NCBI GenBank assembly: GCA_002197995.1
Contig: NGZR01000001.1
Coordinates: 7,502,001 to 7,566,000, forward strand
Direction: 5' to 3'
DNA: 64,000 nt
From: Gaeumannomyces sp. JS-464
Lineage: Eukaryota; Ascomycota; Sordariomycetes; Magnaporthales; Magnaporthaceae
The notes under the pieces are model-generated. The model saw only the letters and a program-made list of their open reading frames with translations. It was not told where the DNA came from and made no database searches. Below are positions 22,555-33,087 of this stretch, one piece after another (the stretch's first letter is position 1; each line of letters opens with the position of its first letter). A program made the translations under genes and the position numbers.

Positions 22555-23949
22555 CTACACCTTGAAATAAACAGCGCGGCGGCGCCTAGTCCGTCCACCC
22601 GTGCCTTCGCGAGCCGGCTTTGGAGGTTTCGTCGCTCCACCCTTCTCTGGTGTCGGACTACCGCTGGCGCTTGTGCTAGGCTTTCCAGAAGTCTGACCGC
22701 CAGGCGGACTTCCAGGTGGGGAGCCTCCTGTGCTGGGCTTGTTGGACGCTTGTGATGCCCCCGGTGGGCTACCTGGCTGGGAATCACCCCCCGGCGTGGC
22801 AGCGGAGCCGCCCGTGCTGGGTTTCACGGCCGGCGGAGGGGTTCCCGACGATGGGGCGCTAGGCTGAGTGTTGCCTGTGGAGGGACCGGAACCACCGGAA
22901 CCACCTGACCCCGATGGTGGCGGCGCTGGTTTACCACTCGTCTTTAAGGCGCCGGTGCCACCGCCAGATTGGGGCCCACCTGCCGCTGTGCCATCGGGCA
23001 TTGGGCCGAAGCTATGCCTTACAAAGTTGGGCACAAGCCGGATCGTCATTTCCTTTTCACTCCTAAATCCCGGCTTTTGGTTTAGGTCCATGCCGCCGCA
23101 GACGATCGGCTTCATGTTGCCGTTAACCTGCCAGCCCACAAAAATGCTACGGCCGCCGTCCAGGTTGAGGGCCAGGTCGGCCTGCGCGATGCTTTTGCCG
23201 AGGAAGCCCTGCAGGAACTTGTCCATAAGCGCGCGGAGCTCGTTGATCCGGACGCCGTGGTCGCGCATCGACGTGTAGGCGAACACGACCTTATGGAGCG
23301 GCCCCAGCTTGACCATGGCCAGCCTTTTGTTAGGCTCGTTCGCCGTCGCGACGCCGCCGGGGAGCTTAGCGTACTCGGTCTCGGTCTTGGTCTTCTGGCC
23401 CTTCTCGTCCTTCTCAAAGTACTGGAACCTGTCCTCTGACTGGCCGATGGGCTTTTTCAATGTCGGTCCGCACTCTAGGAAGCTTCCATCGTTTCCCCCT
23501 AGCCTCCCAAAGACGTTGCGGTACACCTCGGGCACCTGTACGTACTGGGCGCCCTGACCGGACGTGGGCCCCACGCTATAGTCGTTTTTGGGCGACTTAT
23601 CCTTAAGGAAAAAGCCGCCGTTGGTAAGCAGGAAGGTCGAGGTGCTCGACTGGCCCTTAGCGTACTCGAAAGGCGACTGGAGCCCGTTTCCGGCGGTGCT
23701 TCTTCGGACGCACGTATTAGCGCCCTCCAGGACGATGGCTGTGAACAGCCCCTGACCTTTCAGGTTCATCGCCTGCATAACTGTCTGCACGCTTTTGCGG
23801 GAATTAACGACGGACTGGTCGGTTTTCCAGTTCGGGATCAGGTGGAACTGGTGCATCGTTGCCCCGTTGTCAAGAGTGGTTTGAAGATAGGCGGCTGCAT
23901 CGGCAAAGGCCAACAGCGAGCCGATATAAGCGAGGGAAAATAGCTTCAT
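22555..23949 (-). CDS. Secreted phosphodiester-glycosidase-like (NAGPA/DUF2233) protein with Pro/Gly/Ser tail
   Basis: A 464-aa intronless ORF. I chose the ATG at 23949 because it begins a clear signal peptide (MKLFSLAYIGSLLAFADAAA); an upstream in-frame codon would bury it. The body has the hallmarks of the NAGPA family, which includes N-acetylglucosamine-1-phosphodiester alpha-N-acetylglucosaminidase and bacterial exopolysaccharide enzymes: LLTNGGFF near residue 110 and ALNLDGGRSIFVG near 260. From about residue 320 the protein is a long Pro/Gly/Ser/Thr-rich linker with repeated KPSTGGS-like units, ending in a basic TRRRRAVYFKV. It is likely exported, possibly wall-associated. Enzyme activity and substrate are inferred from motifs only. 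It lies 330 bp from a RIP-degraded transposon, which fits an accessory gene. Confidence 0.65.
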   Translation of the reverse strand: MKLFSLAYIGSLLAFADAAAYLQTTLDNGATMHQFHLIPNWKTDQSVVNSRKSVQTVMQAMNLKGQGLFTAIVLEGANTCVRRSTAGNGLQSPFEYAKGQSSTSTFLLTNGGFFLKDKSPKNDYSVGPTSGQGAQYVQVPEVYRNVFGRLGGNDGSFLECGPTLKKPIGQSEDRFQYFEKDEKGQKTKTETEYAKLPGGVATANEPNKRLAMVKLGPLHKVVFAYTSMRDHGVRINELRALMDKFLQGFLGKSIAQADLALNLDGGRSIFVGWQVNGNMKPIVCGGMDLNQKPGFRSEKEMTIRLVPNFVRHSFGPMPDGTAAGGPQSGGGTGALKTSGKPAPPPSGSGGSGGSGPSTGNTQPSAPSSGTPPPAVKPSTGGSAATPGGDSQPGSPPGASQASNKPSTGGSPPGSPPGGQTSGKPSTSASGSPTPEKGGATKPPKPAREGTGGRTRRRRAVYFKV

Positions 23950-24275
23950 TGGGTGGAAATTGATGGAAAAAGGGGGTTGATATGATTTTGATTTCTTTTG
24001 CTGTGTAGTTTGAATGATGCAGAGATCCTGAGATAAGAAGAGGGCGAGAAAGATATCTGCGAGAGCTTCTTTCCAACGGCCGAGTGATGGCATAACGTCG
24101 CGATCCTAGTAATGTCTTTTAACAAGCTCTGTTTTGTACCTCTGAGCGTTTTTCCGCATCATCGCGTCCTTGCTAAACATTTGGCATCATGTTGGCGTTC
24201 GCGTTGGCAATGTTATTACTGTACTAAGCCTGCAAATGTGCTAGGCTTACTCTTCAGTCGCACCAGGTTTCATTA
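23950..24275. other. Promoter region between the secreted protein gene and the transposon
   Basis: Contains the upstream region of the minus-strand secreted protein gene and ends at the TA (24274-24275) used as transposon target site. No gene seen. Confidence 0.5.
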
Positions 24276-24392
24276 CTTGCGCGGGCTAAAAACGCCCAGC
24301 TGATCGGCCCTTCGGGGATCAGCGCGAAGGGGCAATCTGTCGTTTTTTAAAGACATTTTTCCCCATAGAAAATTAGCGGGAAACAAATGTAC
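24276..24392 (+). repeat. Left terminal inverted repeat of the transposon
   Basis: About 117 bp matching the reverse complement of 27047-27182. The outer 51 bp are identical. Inside it a short palindrome (GCTGATC...GATCAGC, 24299-24323 region) could fold on its own. Confidence 0.85.
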
Positions 24393-24551
24393 TTCCCAAC
24401 AGGGGTATAAATCGCTTAACTGCATAATGCACGGGCTAAATGCAATAATAGAAAAAAACACGTTTTAATCGCAATTGTAACCGGCAACCCCGCGCCGATT
24501 AAGCTTTGCGCTGCTTTTCCGACTTGTTTTTTCCTAGGAAATAGTACTAAA

Positions 24552-26560
24552 ATGGCCAAAAAATCGAGTGAAAGTTAGCGGATTAAAGCTTAAATAGCGG
24601 AAGCCCGCGTTTTGGCCGCGTTTAACGATATCGAAACCGGCCGGTTTAAAAACGCCACGCATGCCGCAAAGCACTACGGAATTAGCGCCCGCACGCTTTA
24701 AAAGCGACGAAAAGGCGTAGGACTTCGCATAAACAACGGCGGGCATAACAAATTGCTTAACGAGGCCGAGCAACTCGCCGTATTAGCTTAGGTAAACTGA
24801 AAGCTATTTATCGGTTAATAGGGTCGCTAAGTATAGTAAAGCAAATTTGCGGGAATTTTAAAGCTAATTTACCTTGTAATATTTAAACGCCGGAGTTATT
24901 ACTTTTACCTTTTTTTAAACCGTTAATTCGATTGTTAATAAGCGCGCGAAACCGCTTGCGAAAAAAATTAAAAAAAATAAGCGTAAAAATGGCTTACCTC
25001 GCACGCGCACCTTTTTAAACGCACGCGAAAAAGGCTAAAAGCGGTTTAAAAACGCGCTGCCTAAAATAAAACCGTTTTAAAAAAATGGTTCGACGTATAT
25101 AAGCATTGCGTAAATACGCACGGAATTAATAACGAAAATATATAAAACTCCGACGAAGCTGGCTTTCGGGTTGGCGTGTTCGAAAATAGCTTTATTTAGT
25201 GTTATATTAATATTAAAATTTGGTTTTAAAACAATTCGAATTACCGTTCGCTTATAACGATTATCGAAATTTGCTTAGCCGCTAGCATAACGATCCCGCC
25301 GTTCGTTATTATAACCAAAATAAATATTACCGAAAAACACGTATAAAATTCCCTCGCGTTTAAAACGATGCTCGCGACGAGCGAAAGCGGTTAAACCGAC
25401 GATATCGTTACTTTTAAATAGCTAAATCATTTTTTGGAAAATATAAAACCGTTAACGCTTACCGATTACCGTTTATTATTAATTAATAATTACGAATTTC
25501 ATTTTACTTTTCCCTTTTAAAAAAGGTATTAATAAGCGAAAATTTTTTTTTTTTTTTTACTTTTGCATATAACGCACAAATTACAACCTTTTAACGTCGG
25601 GATTTTTTTGCTTTTAAACGCGCGCATTAAACGGATTTATTACGGCAAATTAAGCTTAGCGCTTTTAATTATAATCGTTTGGAGTTTTTAAACGGCTTTA
25701 AAAACATGTGTTAACGCGCGTTTAAAATTAGCACGATTAAATTAGCGTGGTTAAAATGCGGGTTCGCGCCGTTTAACTTTTAAATTATACTTAATAACTT
25801 TAAAAATCCGCTAATTTTAGCGAAATTTAAAACAATAGTAACGGAAAAGGTAAAATATATTCCTAACGCGATTAAACAAATCCGCCGGATCGAACGTTAA
25901 AGTTAATTTTTTACCTTTTTTTTAACGACGACGGCGAGCTTTTACCTGCTTTAAAAACGCTTTCGCCGAATTTGCTCGCTTTTAATTAAAAAAAGGCTAC
26001 GACTTTTTTGTTAAATTTATCGGTAATTATTTTATACGAAAATTAAGTTAAAAAACGCTTTTATTTTTCCGCTTTTTCGGGCAGGCCGGTTTCGTTAATA
26101 ATACTTTATATTTTTTAAAAAATAAAAAAGGCTTTCCACGCAGCGATTTTCGCCGGTATTCGGGCGATCGAAAAGCTTCGCCGGCGCGAGCAGGTTAAAG
26201 TTAAGCGAAAAACAACGAGCCTTTTTTAATCGCTTAATTACTAAAATCGGGCTTATTTTCGTTAGCAACGCGCGTTTTCAAGCAATTAATAACGAAAATA
26301 ACCGCTTCGCTTTTAAACGAAAAAAACGCCGGCGTTTGCAAGGCAAAAATCTCAAATCGAAGTTAAAAATATTTAAATATTAGTTAAAAAAGTACAAATA
26401 AAAGGAAACCGATCGTTTTAAGCGATTACGAGCACGTTTGCGATTGTAAAAAGCAAAGCGCAAAAAAATCACCGATTTTGTTGCTTTTTAAAAAGCTGCT
26501 TTAAAAAACGAAGCTATTATTATCGAAAAGTACTAGCAATAACGCCGAAAGCGCGACGAT
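24552..26560 (+). pseudogene. RIP-destroyed pogo/Fot1-type transposase
   Basis: Starting at the ATG at 24552 the frame reads MAKKSSES, stop, RIKA, stop, then a helix-turn-helix-like stretch (NATHAAKHYGISARTL), as in the psq-type DNA-binding domain of pogo-like transposases. Near 25149-25178 the plus strand encodes SDEAGFRVGV, the counterpart of the DETGF block of Fot1-type DDE domains. Near 25470 LLLINNYEFH replaces the expected catalytic-Asp block, an Asp-to-Asn change explained by G-to-A. Near 25558-25610 the position of the usual histidine/proline motif is followed by LLTSGFF. Most stops are TAA or TAG where Gln (CAA/CAG) would be expected, consistent with C-to-T mutation. The 3' limit is approximate. 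Confidence 0.7.
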
Positions 26561-27046
26561 TAATTCCATGCTTTGCAAAAAAAGGCTTTGCTTTTTGCAC
26601 GCTTGCAATTTAGCAAGGAAAAAAACGACGTTTTCCTTTTTTCAAATTAGCAATTTGCCGAGGTTTTTTCTTTTTACACGCTTTAAAAGCTTATTTAACG
26701 AAACGAGGGTACGGTCTGGAAGGTCGTGCGAGCTTATTAAAGGGATAGGTACGGTGCAAATCACCTTTTGCCTGTTTTTTTGCAAAGCAAATATATATCG
26801 GAAAAGTACAAAATATTATTTTCGAATTGCACAAATATAAAAAAAAGCGATATTTTTCCGTTAAAAACCGCTAATCGCCCTAATTAAAACGAAAAGAACG
26901 ATCCGATTAACCTAACTTTCGTTTAAATAGCTTCATTTTTTAAGTATTTATAGTAATAAATGCATTAGCGGTTATATATTTAAGGATTTAGCGGTAAAGC
27001 TAACCCTGGCTTAATACAGTTAAGCGTTTTATGCAAAAAAGCGGTG

Positions 27047-27182
27047 GTACATTTGTTTTTCGCTAATTTTCTATGGGGAAAAATGTCTTTAAAAAACGAT
27101 AGATTGCAGGAAAAACGACAGATTGCCCTTCCGCGCTGATCCCCGAAGGGCCGATCAGCTGGGCGTTTTTAGCCCGCGCAAG
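27047..27182 (-). repeat. Right terminal inverted repeat of the transposon
   Basis: About 136 bp, 19 bp longer than the left copy because a segment like CAATCTGTCGTTTTTCCTG is tandemly duplicated (second copy CAATCTATCG). Ends at GCGCAAG followed by the TA target site. Confidence 0.85.
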
Positions 27183-27184
27183 TA

Positions 27185-27300
27185 TAAACGTGGCTGAGAT
27201 ACTTGGGGGTCCTCGACCGTTGGTCGACCCCCGCGACAAGGGATCCAGCTTGGGCACAGCCTTTTTCTTTGTTCCGGTGAGCGTTCTGGCTCAGGCTGGC

Positions 27301-27334
<34 letters not shown>

Positions 27335-28247
27335 CCAGCTATTATAGCCACATATGATCTTTTGGTAAAAATTTCTCGCCTTTTCCTTTTTCGAATCACA
27401 GGAAAGCTCTTACAAAAAAAAAAAAACTGGTTTCCTGCATTTATCAGCCGATTGGGCAAGATTGCAATTTGCACGCCAAAGGTTGTGCATAACGCAGGTA
27501 GGTACCTATCTAGGTATGCAGCTGCGAGCGTTTGCATGGTTCGTGACGGGCGGGGAAGACGCCCTACTCGAGGGTATTTTCTGCAGGTACAGTAACCGCT
27601 TTTACAGGGCTGCAGATGTTGGTCCGTAGATGGTCTGGCCCGTGGATAATTTTGGAAGCGAGCTGTTACCCATCGAGGCCACACCAAACTCGCAGGTGCA
27701 GTACTGGGACATGGAATGTTGGCGGTAAGTAGAGTTTGCACAGCCCAAGCCTAGGTAGGGTGGGTCGGGGTCCACATACATAGAGACCCGGGAGTGCAAC
27801 CAATTAAACAGCCTGAGATGCCAGCCGACATCTAAATTTGCACATAGCCTAGGCGCGTGAGGGGTAAGCAACATTGGTAGGAGGCGTCAGCAGCCGGTTG
27901 AGCAAATGGAACGGCCGCGCTCATCCTGACCGGGCTTTCACACAATCGGAAGGATGTGAAACTGGAGTACGGGCCGATCCTGGGTGTCTAGACACCTCAC
28001 CAACACTTCCGTTTGCTTGGGCACTCCAAATAGCGATACGTACCAGGCTAGGTGGGTACACAAAAATGGGATCAAATAGGTGCCCGCGCCCCTTCAGCTA
28101 AGCTATCTGTCGCCCACGGTCCTTTTTTGCGGTCTCCATCTTACTCCGGTTCCTGGGTTTGCCCTCAGGCCCGGCCAAAACCCTGCATCGTGCTTCTGCT
28201 CTGCAAAAGTATCCCCTTTACTCAGGGACATTCCAACCTGGCCAGCC
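27185..28247. other. Intergenic region between transposon and 2EXR gene
   Basis: No gene seen. It contains a T19-A14 junction tract, a second short A run near 27413-27426, a GGTAGGTACCTATCTAGGTA cluster near 27496-27516, and the promoter of the 2EXR gene. Confidence 0.45.
27302..27334. repeat. T19-A14 tract
   Basis: Nineteen T followed directly by fourteen A, which is self-complementary around 27320/27321. It lies about 120 bp outside the right end of the transposon and could be a remnant of a poly-A-tailed insertion. Confidence 0.85.
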
Positions 28248-29315
28248 ATGTCGCCGCCTCCTGTTTTCCACCGTTTCACGGATCTTGCGCCCGAGCTGCG
28301 GATTGCCGTCTGGAACCACGCAGTCGCAGCTCACGTTCAGGACGCCCTCCAGAACCTCCCACCTCACCTACGCAGAGACCCCAACGACAAGAAGACCCGC
28401 TTCTGGGACGACGACGAGCACCAGGACCTCGTCGATTGTCTCCCCATCCTGGCCGCCTGCCGCGAGGCGCGCGGGCTGGCCATCGACTACTTCCACCACC
28501 TGGCGGGGGCGAGGCGGCGCCTGCTGTACTTCCCACCGCACCTTTGGCGCCTCGACATGTCTCGAGACGGTGCTTTTCCGATCCGGATGAGCCTGGGGCA
28601 GCACGACGGCCATAACGCATCCTCATCTCCCCAGCAGCGGCCGTTAACGACAACCTTGTGCATCTCAGAAGGGCGATTCGCTTCGCCCGCGCAGCTCGTC
28701 GACATTGCCGTCCGCTACTTTGGCACGGACATCGAGAGCGTCGTGTTTGAATTTAGCATCGGGAGCTTTAGCAACACGGCGTTAAACCCGTGGGCGTACT
28801 GGCCGAACCCCAAATGCGCCGTAGGGATGGACGTAACTCTTTTGTCGACGTCGTGGGTAACCCCCTCGCAGCTACGTCTTGCCCTTTTCCAAAGATTGTA
28901 CGTTTCGCTAACACTTAGCCTTTTTGCCCGCCTCAGCTCCAGCATCATAGAAAACCACAAGCGCATTATCAGCCCTAAGATCTCGAAACACGGCCCGCCG
29001 AAAGCCGTGGAGGTGCTGTCGATATCGAGGGCCCGCGAAATACGGCGGTCGACGAAGGACTGGTCGCACAGGTGTGACAAGCTGGCCTTGCACCTGCTAA
29101 TCCTAATGGACCTTGTCGATGCTGCGCGGGAAAGGCTGCCTTATCTCAAGTGCTTCGAGGTCCATTGCGAGCGGGTAACGCCGCCCCTGGACCGGGAAAC
29201 GCCCTTTGACCCGGACAGGGATATTGAATGGAAGAGGCTTAAGGGTGTTTTAATTGGGAATGGCCAGTTGGTTGGTTGGTTTACCGAGTTTCACGACCAT
29301 TTCCTAGTCACTTGA
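28248..29315 (+). CDS. 2EXR-domain protein
   Basis: 355 aa, single exon. I start at the ATG at 28248 (MSPPPVFHRFTDLAPELRI) because the 2EXR motif (F..F..L..ELR..IW) begins within the first 20 residues, as is usual; the frame extends upstream without support. 2EXR proteins are a very large family restricted to Pezizomycotina, with no firmly established biochemical role. The motif reads RFTDLAPELRIAVWNHA, then CREAR near residue 71, the typical second block. The frame is intact. It sits on the far side of the transposon from the secreted protein gene and is oriented away from it. Confidence 0.75.
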   Translation: MSPPPVFHRFTDLAPELRIAVWNHAVAAHVQDALQNLPPHLRRDPNDKKTRFWDDDEHQDLVDCLPILAACREARGLAIDYFHHLAGARRRLLYFPPHLWRLDMSRDGAFPIRMSLGQHDGHNASSSPQQRPLTTTLCISEGRFASPAQLVDIAVRYFGTDIESVVFEFSIGSFSNTALNPWAYWPNPKCAVGMDVTLLSTSWVTPSQLRLALFQRLYVSLTLSLFARLSSSIIENHKRIISPKISKHGPPKAVEVLSISRAREIRRSTKDWSHRCDKLALHLLILMDLVDAARERLPYLKCFEVHCERVTPPLDRETPFDPDRDIEWKRLKGVLIGNGQLVGWFTEFHDHFLVT

Positions 29316-29360
29316 TCTATATACGACTTTTCTATGCTGGTCGACCATGTACAATGCCCT

Positions 29361-29400
29361 GTTTGGGTGCACAACAGTTAATCGGTTTATGCACCCAAAC
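29361..29400. terminator. Perfect 11-bp hairpin downstream of the 2EXR gene
   Basis: GTTTGGGTGCA (29361-29371) and TGCACCCAAAC (29390-29400) are perfect inverted repeats with an 18-nt loop, 45 bp after the stop codon. It probably lies in the 3' UTR. A role in 3'-end formation or RNA stability is speculative; an inverted-repeat remnant is equally possible. Confidence 0.4.
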
Positions 29401-30144
29401 CTCGTCAACTGGTTGAACGCGCGGGGCAGGTGTTTATCGAGCTGCCGCCTTTACCGGCGGATATTTCCGTTACGAATACGAGGTACCTCATGCGGACGAG
29501 AATCGTCTCGCGCGAGTTCTGTTCTGCAAAGCACTCCCCCTGTTATGGCACGGCACCGCGAGTGGTAGTTGATAGAGTTGATAGCCGATTGCTTGGAGAT
29601 TAGATAAGGAAGGACTGACAGGATGAAGGTGCGGCCTCCGGCCACACCTCTCCTCTAACCTTTCTTCTCCTCTCCAGCTTAATATTCACACATATTCTGC
29701 ACAAGTCAAGGGCTCAAATGCCACGTCGTGATACCCCCCAGACTCCAAGGCAAGCCGAACGGACTCCCGCTGTCACGGCGCTGCAGCTGGGTACTAGGTT
29801 GAAGACTTGTTGTTGCACGAGGAGGGAAAGTCCGCTGGCCCCGTAGGGAGCCGGCGGATCCATGGCTAAATATAGGTGTGCTGGGCTTGGTCCCGTGACA
29901 CCCGCTGACCTTGAGGCCTTGAGGCCAAGCCAAGCCAGCTAGTCCGGCAAGGGCATGGCTGGTGGCGGCATCCCTTATCCCCTGTACGCCACCTGTAGTT
30001 ACCCGCTTTAAAAAAGCTTGAGTCGAAAGGCAAAGGGGAGCCACCAAACGCAAGGATGAACGAGTGGTTTGGACGATTTAATTTATTGGAAAATTTCCCT
30101 TCTATTTGCATGGTGAGGAAAGTCCGTATATATATATCCCAATA

Positions 30145-30204
30145 ATTACGGTTCTTAATTTAGCAACCGTAATCGTTTTATGGTCCCGATTACGATTCGT
30201 AATC
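30145..30204. repeat. Two adjacent GATTAC-type hairpins
   Basis: ATTACGGTT (30145-30153) pairs with AACCGTAAT (30165-30173), and GATTACG (30188-30194) pairs with CGTAATC (30198-30204). The shared core suggests copies of one small repeat unit. Confidence 0.5.
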
Positions 30205-30277
30205 CGGCAATTGTAATCCTTTGCAGGCTTGATCACCTAGCGTGTTCCGTTATCCATAATCACTTTGTAAGGGGGAC

Positions 30278-30353
30278 GTGCCAGAGTACCGCTCCACTAC
30301 ATAGACCAAAAGATCCAACAGTTCAATCACTTCGTGATTGAACCCTCTGGCAC
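30278..30353. repeat. Nested inverted repeat, 76 bp
   Basis: GTGCCAGAG (30278-30286) pairs with CTCTGGCAC (30345-30353), enclosing GTTCAATCAC-TTC-GTGATTGAAC (30321-30343), a perfect 10-bp stem with a 3-nt loop. The size is tRNA-like, but the box order does not fit a tRNA on either strand. A decayed LTR or MITE piece is my best guess. Confidence 0.5.
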
Positions 30354-31894
30354 CACAGTATATCAAGCCCCGGGATCCCTTACCAGGGCGACCCCGTTAC
30401 ACACTTTTATTTTATCGCGGGGTTATGTAACTCCGTATCCTTCCATTACCATGTTACCCCGTTTCCCTACATCCGGGCGTGGCTTCACCCGTTTGGTTTT
30501 TTACTGGGCAGGGTTTATTAGGCGCGGTCGTAACATAAAGGCTCGTAGCGGCTAGCCTGGCTGGAGGCTTTCCCCCGGGGAAGTCGCCGTTACCTAAACA
30601 TTTTCAGCCAGTCGCGGCCGCCCCCAGCAGCTTAGCCGCGGCGGCGGAATGCGCGCGATTAAGTGCAAATGCGAAAAGATTCTGCCTTGGCGTATCCAGG
30701 TCGTGCTATTAGGGGAGCAAAAGCGCTAAAAGCACATTTCTCGTTTCGTTTAGGGATGATGCATATGGGTTGGAACACAAGTGGGTGTGTAGGGTGGGGC
30801 GCAGCAGACGGCCGTTGGACGGTAAGGGAACGCTTGGCTGGGAGCAAAGAGGAGCAGAGGAGCAGAGGCGTCCGTTTTTGAAGGCGAAAACCTCCGTTTC
30901 CAGGCGCTCTGGATCCCAATTCCTTTGAATTTTTCCAAGTATCAAAACATATAAGGGCCGAACTAGTATTCAGGTGGGTGACCACTGGGAAATCCTTGGT
31001 ATTGTATGTTTTTGAATTTTTGGATCTTGTTTTCAGTTTTGTGCATATTGGAATTTTTGCGCCAACCAGTTGATGGATGATGGAGAAAAGGTGAACAGTT
31101 GTTGCAGTTAAACCAACTTTAGCGCGCCGCACGAGTAACCAGCGCCTAATTGTTCAGCGCTAAAGCACAGTCAGTTTAGGGACAGGGGCAGCCTCTGAGT
31201 GGGCGGTTGCTGCTGCAAGAATAGGCCTGAATTGATCAATCGACAACACTGCCTGGTTCCAGCCAAACACGAACAAAAAGAGCGCACGTTTCTGACCAGC
31301 AAACTTCCGCTTGCCCAAGCTTCTATCAGGCACACCCGGGCTCTCTTGTTTGTGCGCCTTCCCGTCCCAGGTGCTTGGCATCACTCCAGATCAGGAGGTG
31401 TGCAACCGATACGTCACGCGTCACGCGACGGCGCTTCACAAACGGACGAAGCGGGTACAAAGAGGCACCGGACGCCGGCCTTCCAATGACATGAGAAAGA
31501 CGTCGGGCATTCCACCCGCCTCGCCTTGGATTGACCTGCTCCATGCCACCTGCCAGGTACCTGTACCTGGACCCCCCCGTGACCGTCAATGGGCAATCAA
31601 TAATATCCCGACTTGCTATTGTTCATGCTTCCCTCGTTCCCACCCGTGCTGGTCTTCTGAGCTGTCGATGCGCCCGTCGTGCTACCCCTCCCACTCATGT
31701 CCAGGGCGCTCAGGTACCTTGCCGCCGCCGCACCTTGTGACTCTGATTCCCCTCACCGTCCCCCTTTCTGCCATCTCTAGCCCGGACCGCCTTCGCCACC
31801 CGGCTGCGAAACCGTTGAACGGCCCGCGCGCCGCCAAGAGTCGCATTTTTGGCCAGAGCCCACAAACGCACCGCCGCCGCCGCTGGCTAGCAGG

Positions 31895-33087
31895 ATGCCG
31901 CGAGATCTTCACATCGAGCCAGTCGCCGCCGCCGCCGGCGACGATGACGCCGCGGACGAGGGAGCCGTCGACGACGTCGACGACGAGCTCGACGACGGCC
32001 TCGTGGCGCTGCAGAGGAGCATCAGCAACAAGCGGCGCGAGGGCGCCAGCAACGCCTCGCCCATCCAGAAGGTCCTGCCCTTCCCGTTCGCGCCCAACGT
32101 GCGGCCTCTGACCATTTCCGACGTCGAGTCCTGCGTTGCTCTGGAGAACGCCGCCTTCCCCAACAAGCAGCACCGGGCGTCCAGGGAGAAGGTGGGTTTC
32201 CTTTCGGTTCGCAGACAGCATGACCTCGCGCGCGACTCATTCCCCCTCTCGCCTCTTCCACCATCACCATGTTATATGCTATGATATTCTATACCATGCC
32301 GAGGCGGAGCCTGCTGGTGATATGTCGAGTTTTCTCTTCTCTTGCGCCCTTGTTTGTAAACCCCCTCGCTCACATGTCCTCATCTGGCAGTTTGAGTACC
32401 GCCTCACCGTGTGTCCGGAGCTGTGCATGGGCGTATTCTGCACCGTGGTCCCGGGCCGCCAGAAGAGGTTCGAGATCGAGACCTTGGCCTCGGCGAAGCC
32501 GGTCGAGACCGACCGCGTCAACGGCGCCGTCAGCGTCCTCCTGGGCCACATCATCGCCACCAGGTCGTCTTCGGACCTCACCGCCGATAGGGACATGGAG
32601 GCCCCCAGAGATTGGCGAACCGCCGGCAAGCGGTCGTCCAACGTCGGCCACCAGGAGAGCGGCGCGACGGTGGCCATACACTCGCTGGCCGTTGCTCCCC
32701 ATGTCCAGGGCTGTGGCATCGGGCAGCTCATCATGAAGTCGTACCTGCAGCAGATTAACAACTCGGGCATAGCCACACGGGTCGTGCTCATCTGCCAAGG
32801 GGTAAGCTCCCTATTTCAGATCGCCATACCTGGTCCGGCCTAGTGTAACATCAGATATTAACTTGCATCTCCAGAACTTGGTTAACTACTACAAACGCTT
32901 TGGCTTTAAACACGTTGGGCCGAGCAAGTGTCAGTTTGGAGGAGGTGGCTGGCATGATATGGTAAGCTTGAAGCCAGGCCCCCGTTGCGCTCTCGATTGA
33001 GTACCCCGCCCATCATTGAGGTCGATACTCATACATTCCTCACAGGCTTTCCAGCTGGCCGGTATTGCGAAGAATACGCAAAATTAA
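31895..33087 (+). CDS. GNAT acetyltransferase, PAA1/AANAT-like
   Basis: Four exons (31895-32191, 32391-32801, 32875-32961, 33046-33087) give 278 aa with intact frame. It resembles the arylalkylamine/polyamine N-acetyltransferase branch of the GNAT superfamily (yeast PAA1, vertebrate AANAT), which transfers acetyl from acetyl-CoA to amines. After a 60-residue acidic, low-complexity N-terminus come LTISDVESCVALENAAFP (start of the fold), the motif A core VAPHVQGCGIG at about residues 200-210 (acetyl-CoA pyrophosphate loop, Q-x-x-G-x-G type), and NLVNYYKRFGFKHVGPS (motif B). Likely cytosolic, as no signal is seen. The substrate cannot be read from sequence. It converges with ura5. Confidence 0.85.

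Larger units (their letters stand above)
24276..27182 (+). mobile_element. Degenerate Fot1/pogo-type Tc1-mariner DNA transposon
   Basis: A 2907-bp element with long terminal inverted repeats starting CTTGCGCGGGCTAAAAACG, flanked on both sides by TA (24274-24275 and 27183-27184), the target duplication of the Tc1/mariner superfamily. The interior is strikingly AT-rich and full of TTTAAA and TAA/TAG triplets compared with GC-rich surroundings, as expected from RIP (C-to-T at CpA). A plus-strand transposase can still be followed through its stop codons. It is certainly inactive as it stands. Confidence 0.85.
29401..31894. other. Repeat-like intergenic region before the acetyltransferase gene
   Basis: No coding gene is supported. 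30.1-30.6 kb has several short perfect hairpins and GATTACG/CGTAATC repeats that look like decayed repetitive DNA, possibly an LTR or MITE fragment. 31.1-31.17 kb has a further inverted pair (CTTTAGCGC / GCGCTAAAG). The last 400 bp lead to the acetyltransferase ATG and are probably its promoter. Confidence 0.4.

Noticed and set aside
27191..27240. TPP riboswitch suggested by CTGAGAT
   Set aside because: The conserved second half of the aptamer is absent and there is no thiamine gene nearby.
27063..27257. Small ORF at the right end of the transposon
   Set aside because: It is the translation of the inverted repeat and flank; an equivalent ORF does not exist in a functional element of this type.
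30278..30353. tRNA gene suggested by a 9-bp closing stem and a GTTCAATC arm
   Set aside because: On neither strand are an A box and a B box in the right order and distance, and no CCA-adjacent acceptor geometry is seen.
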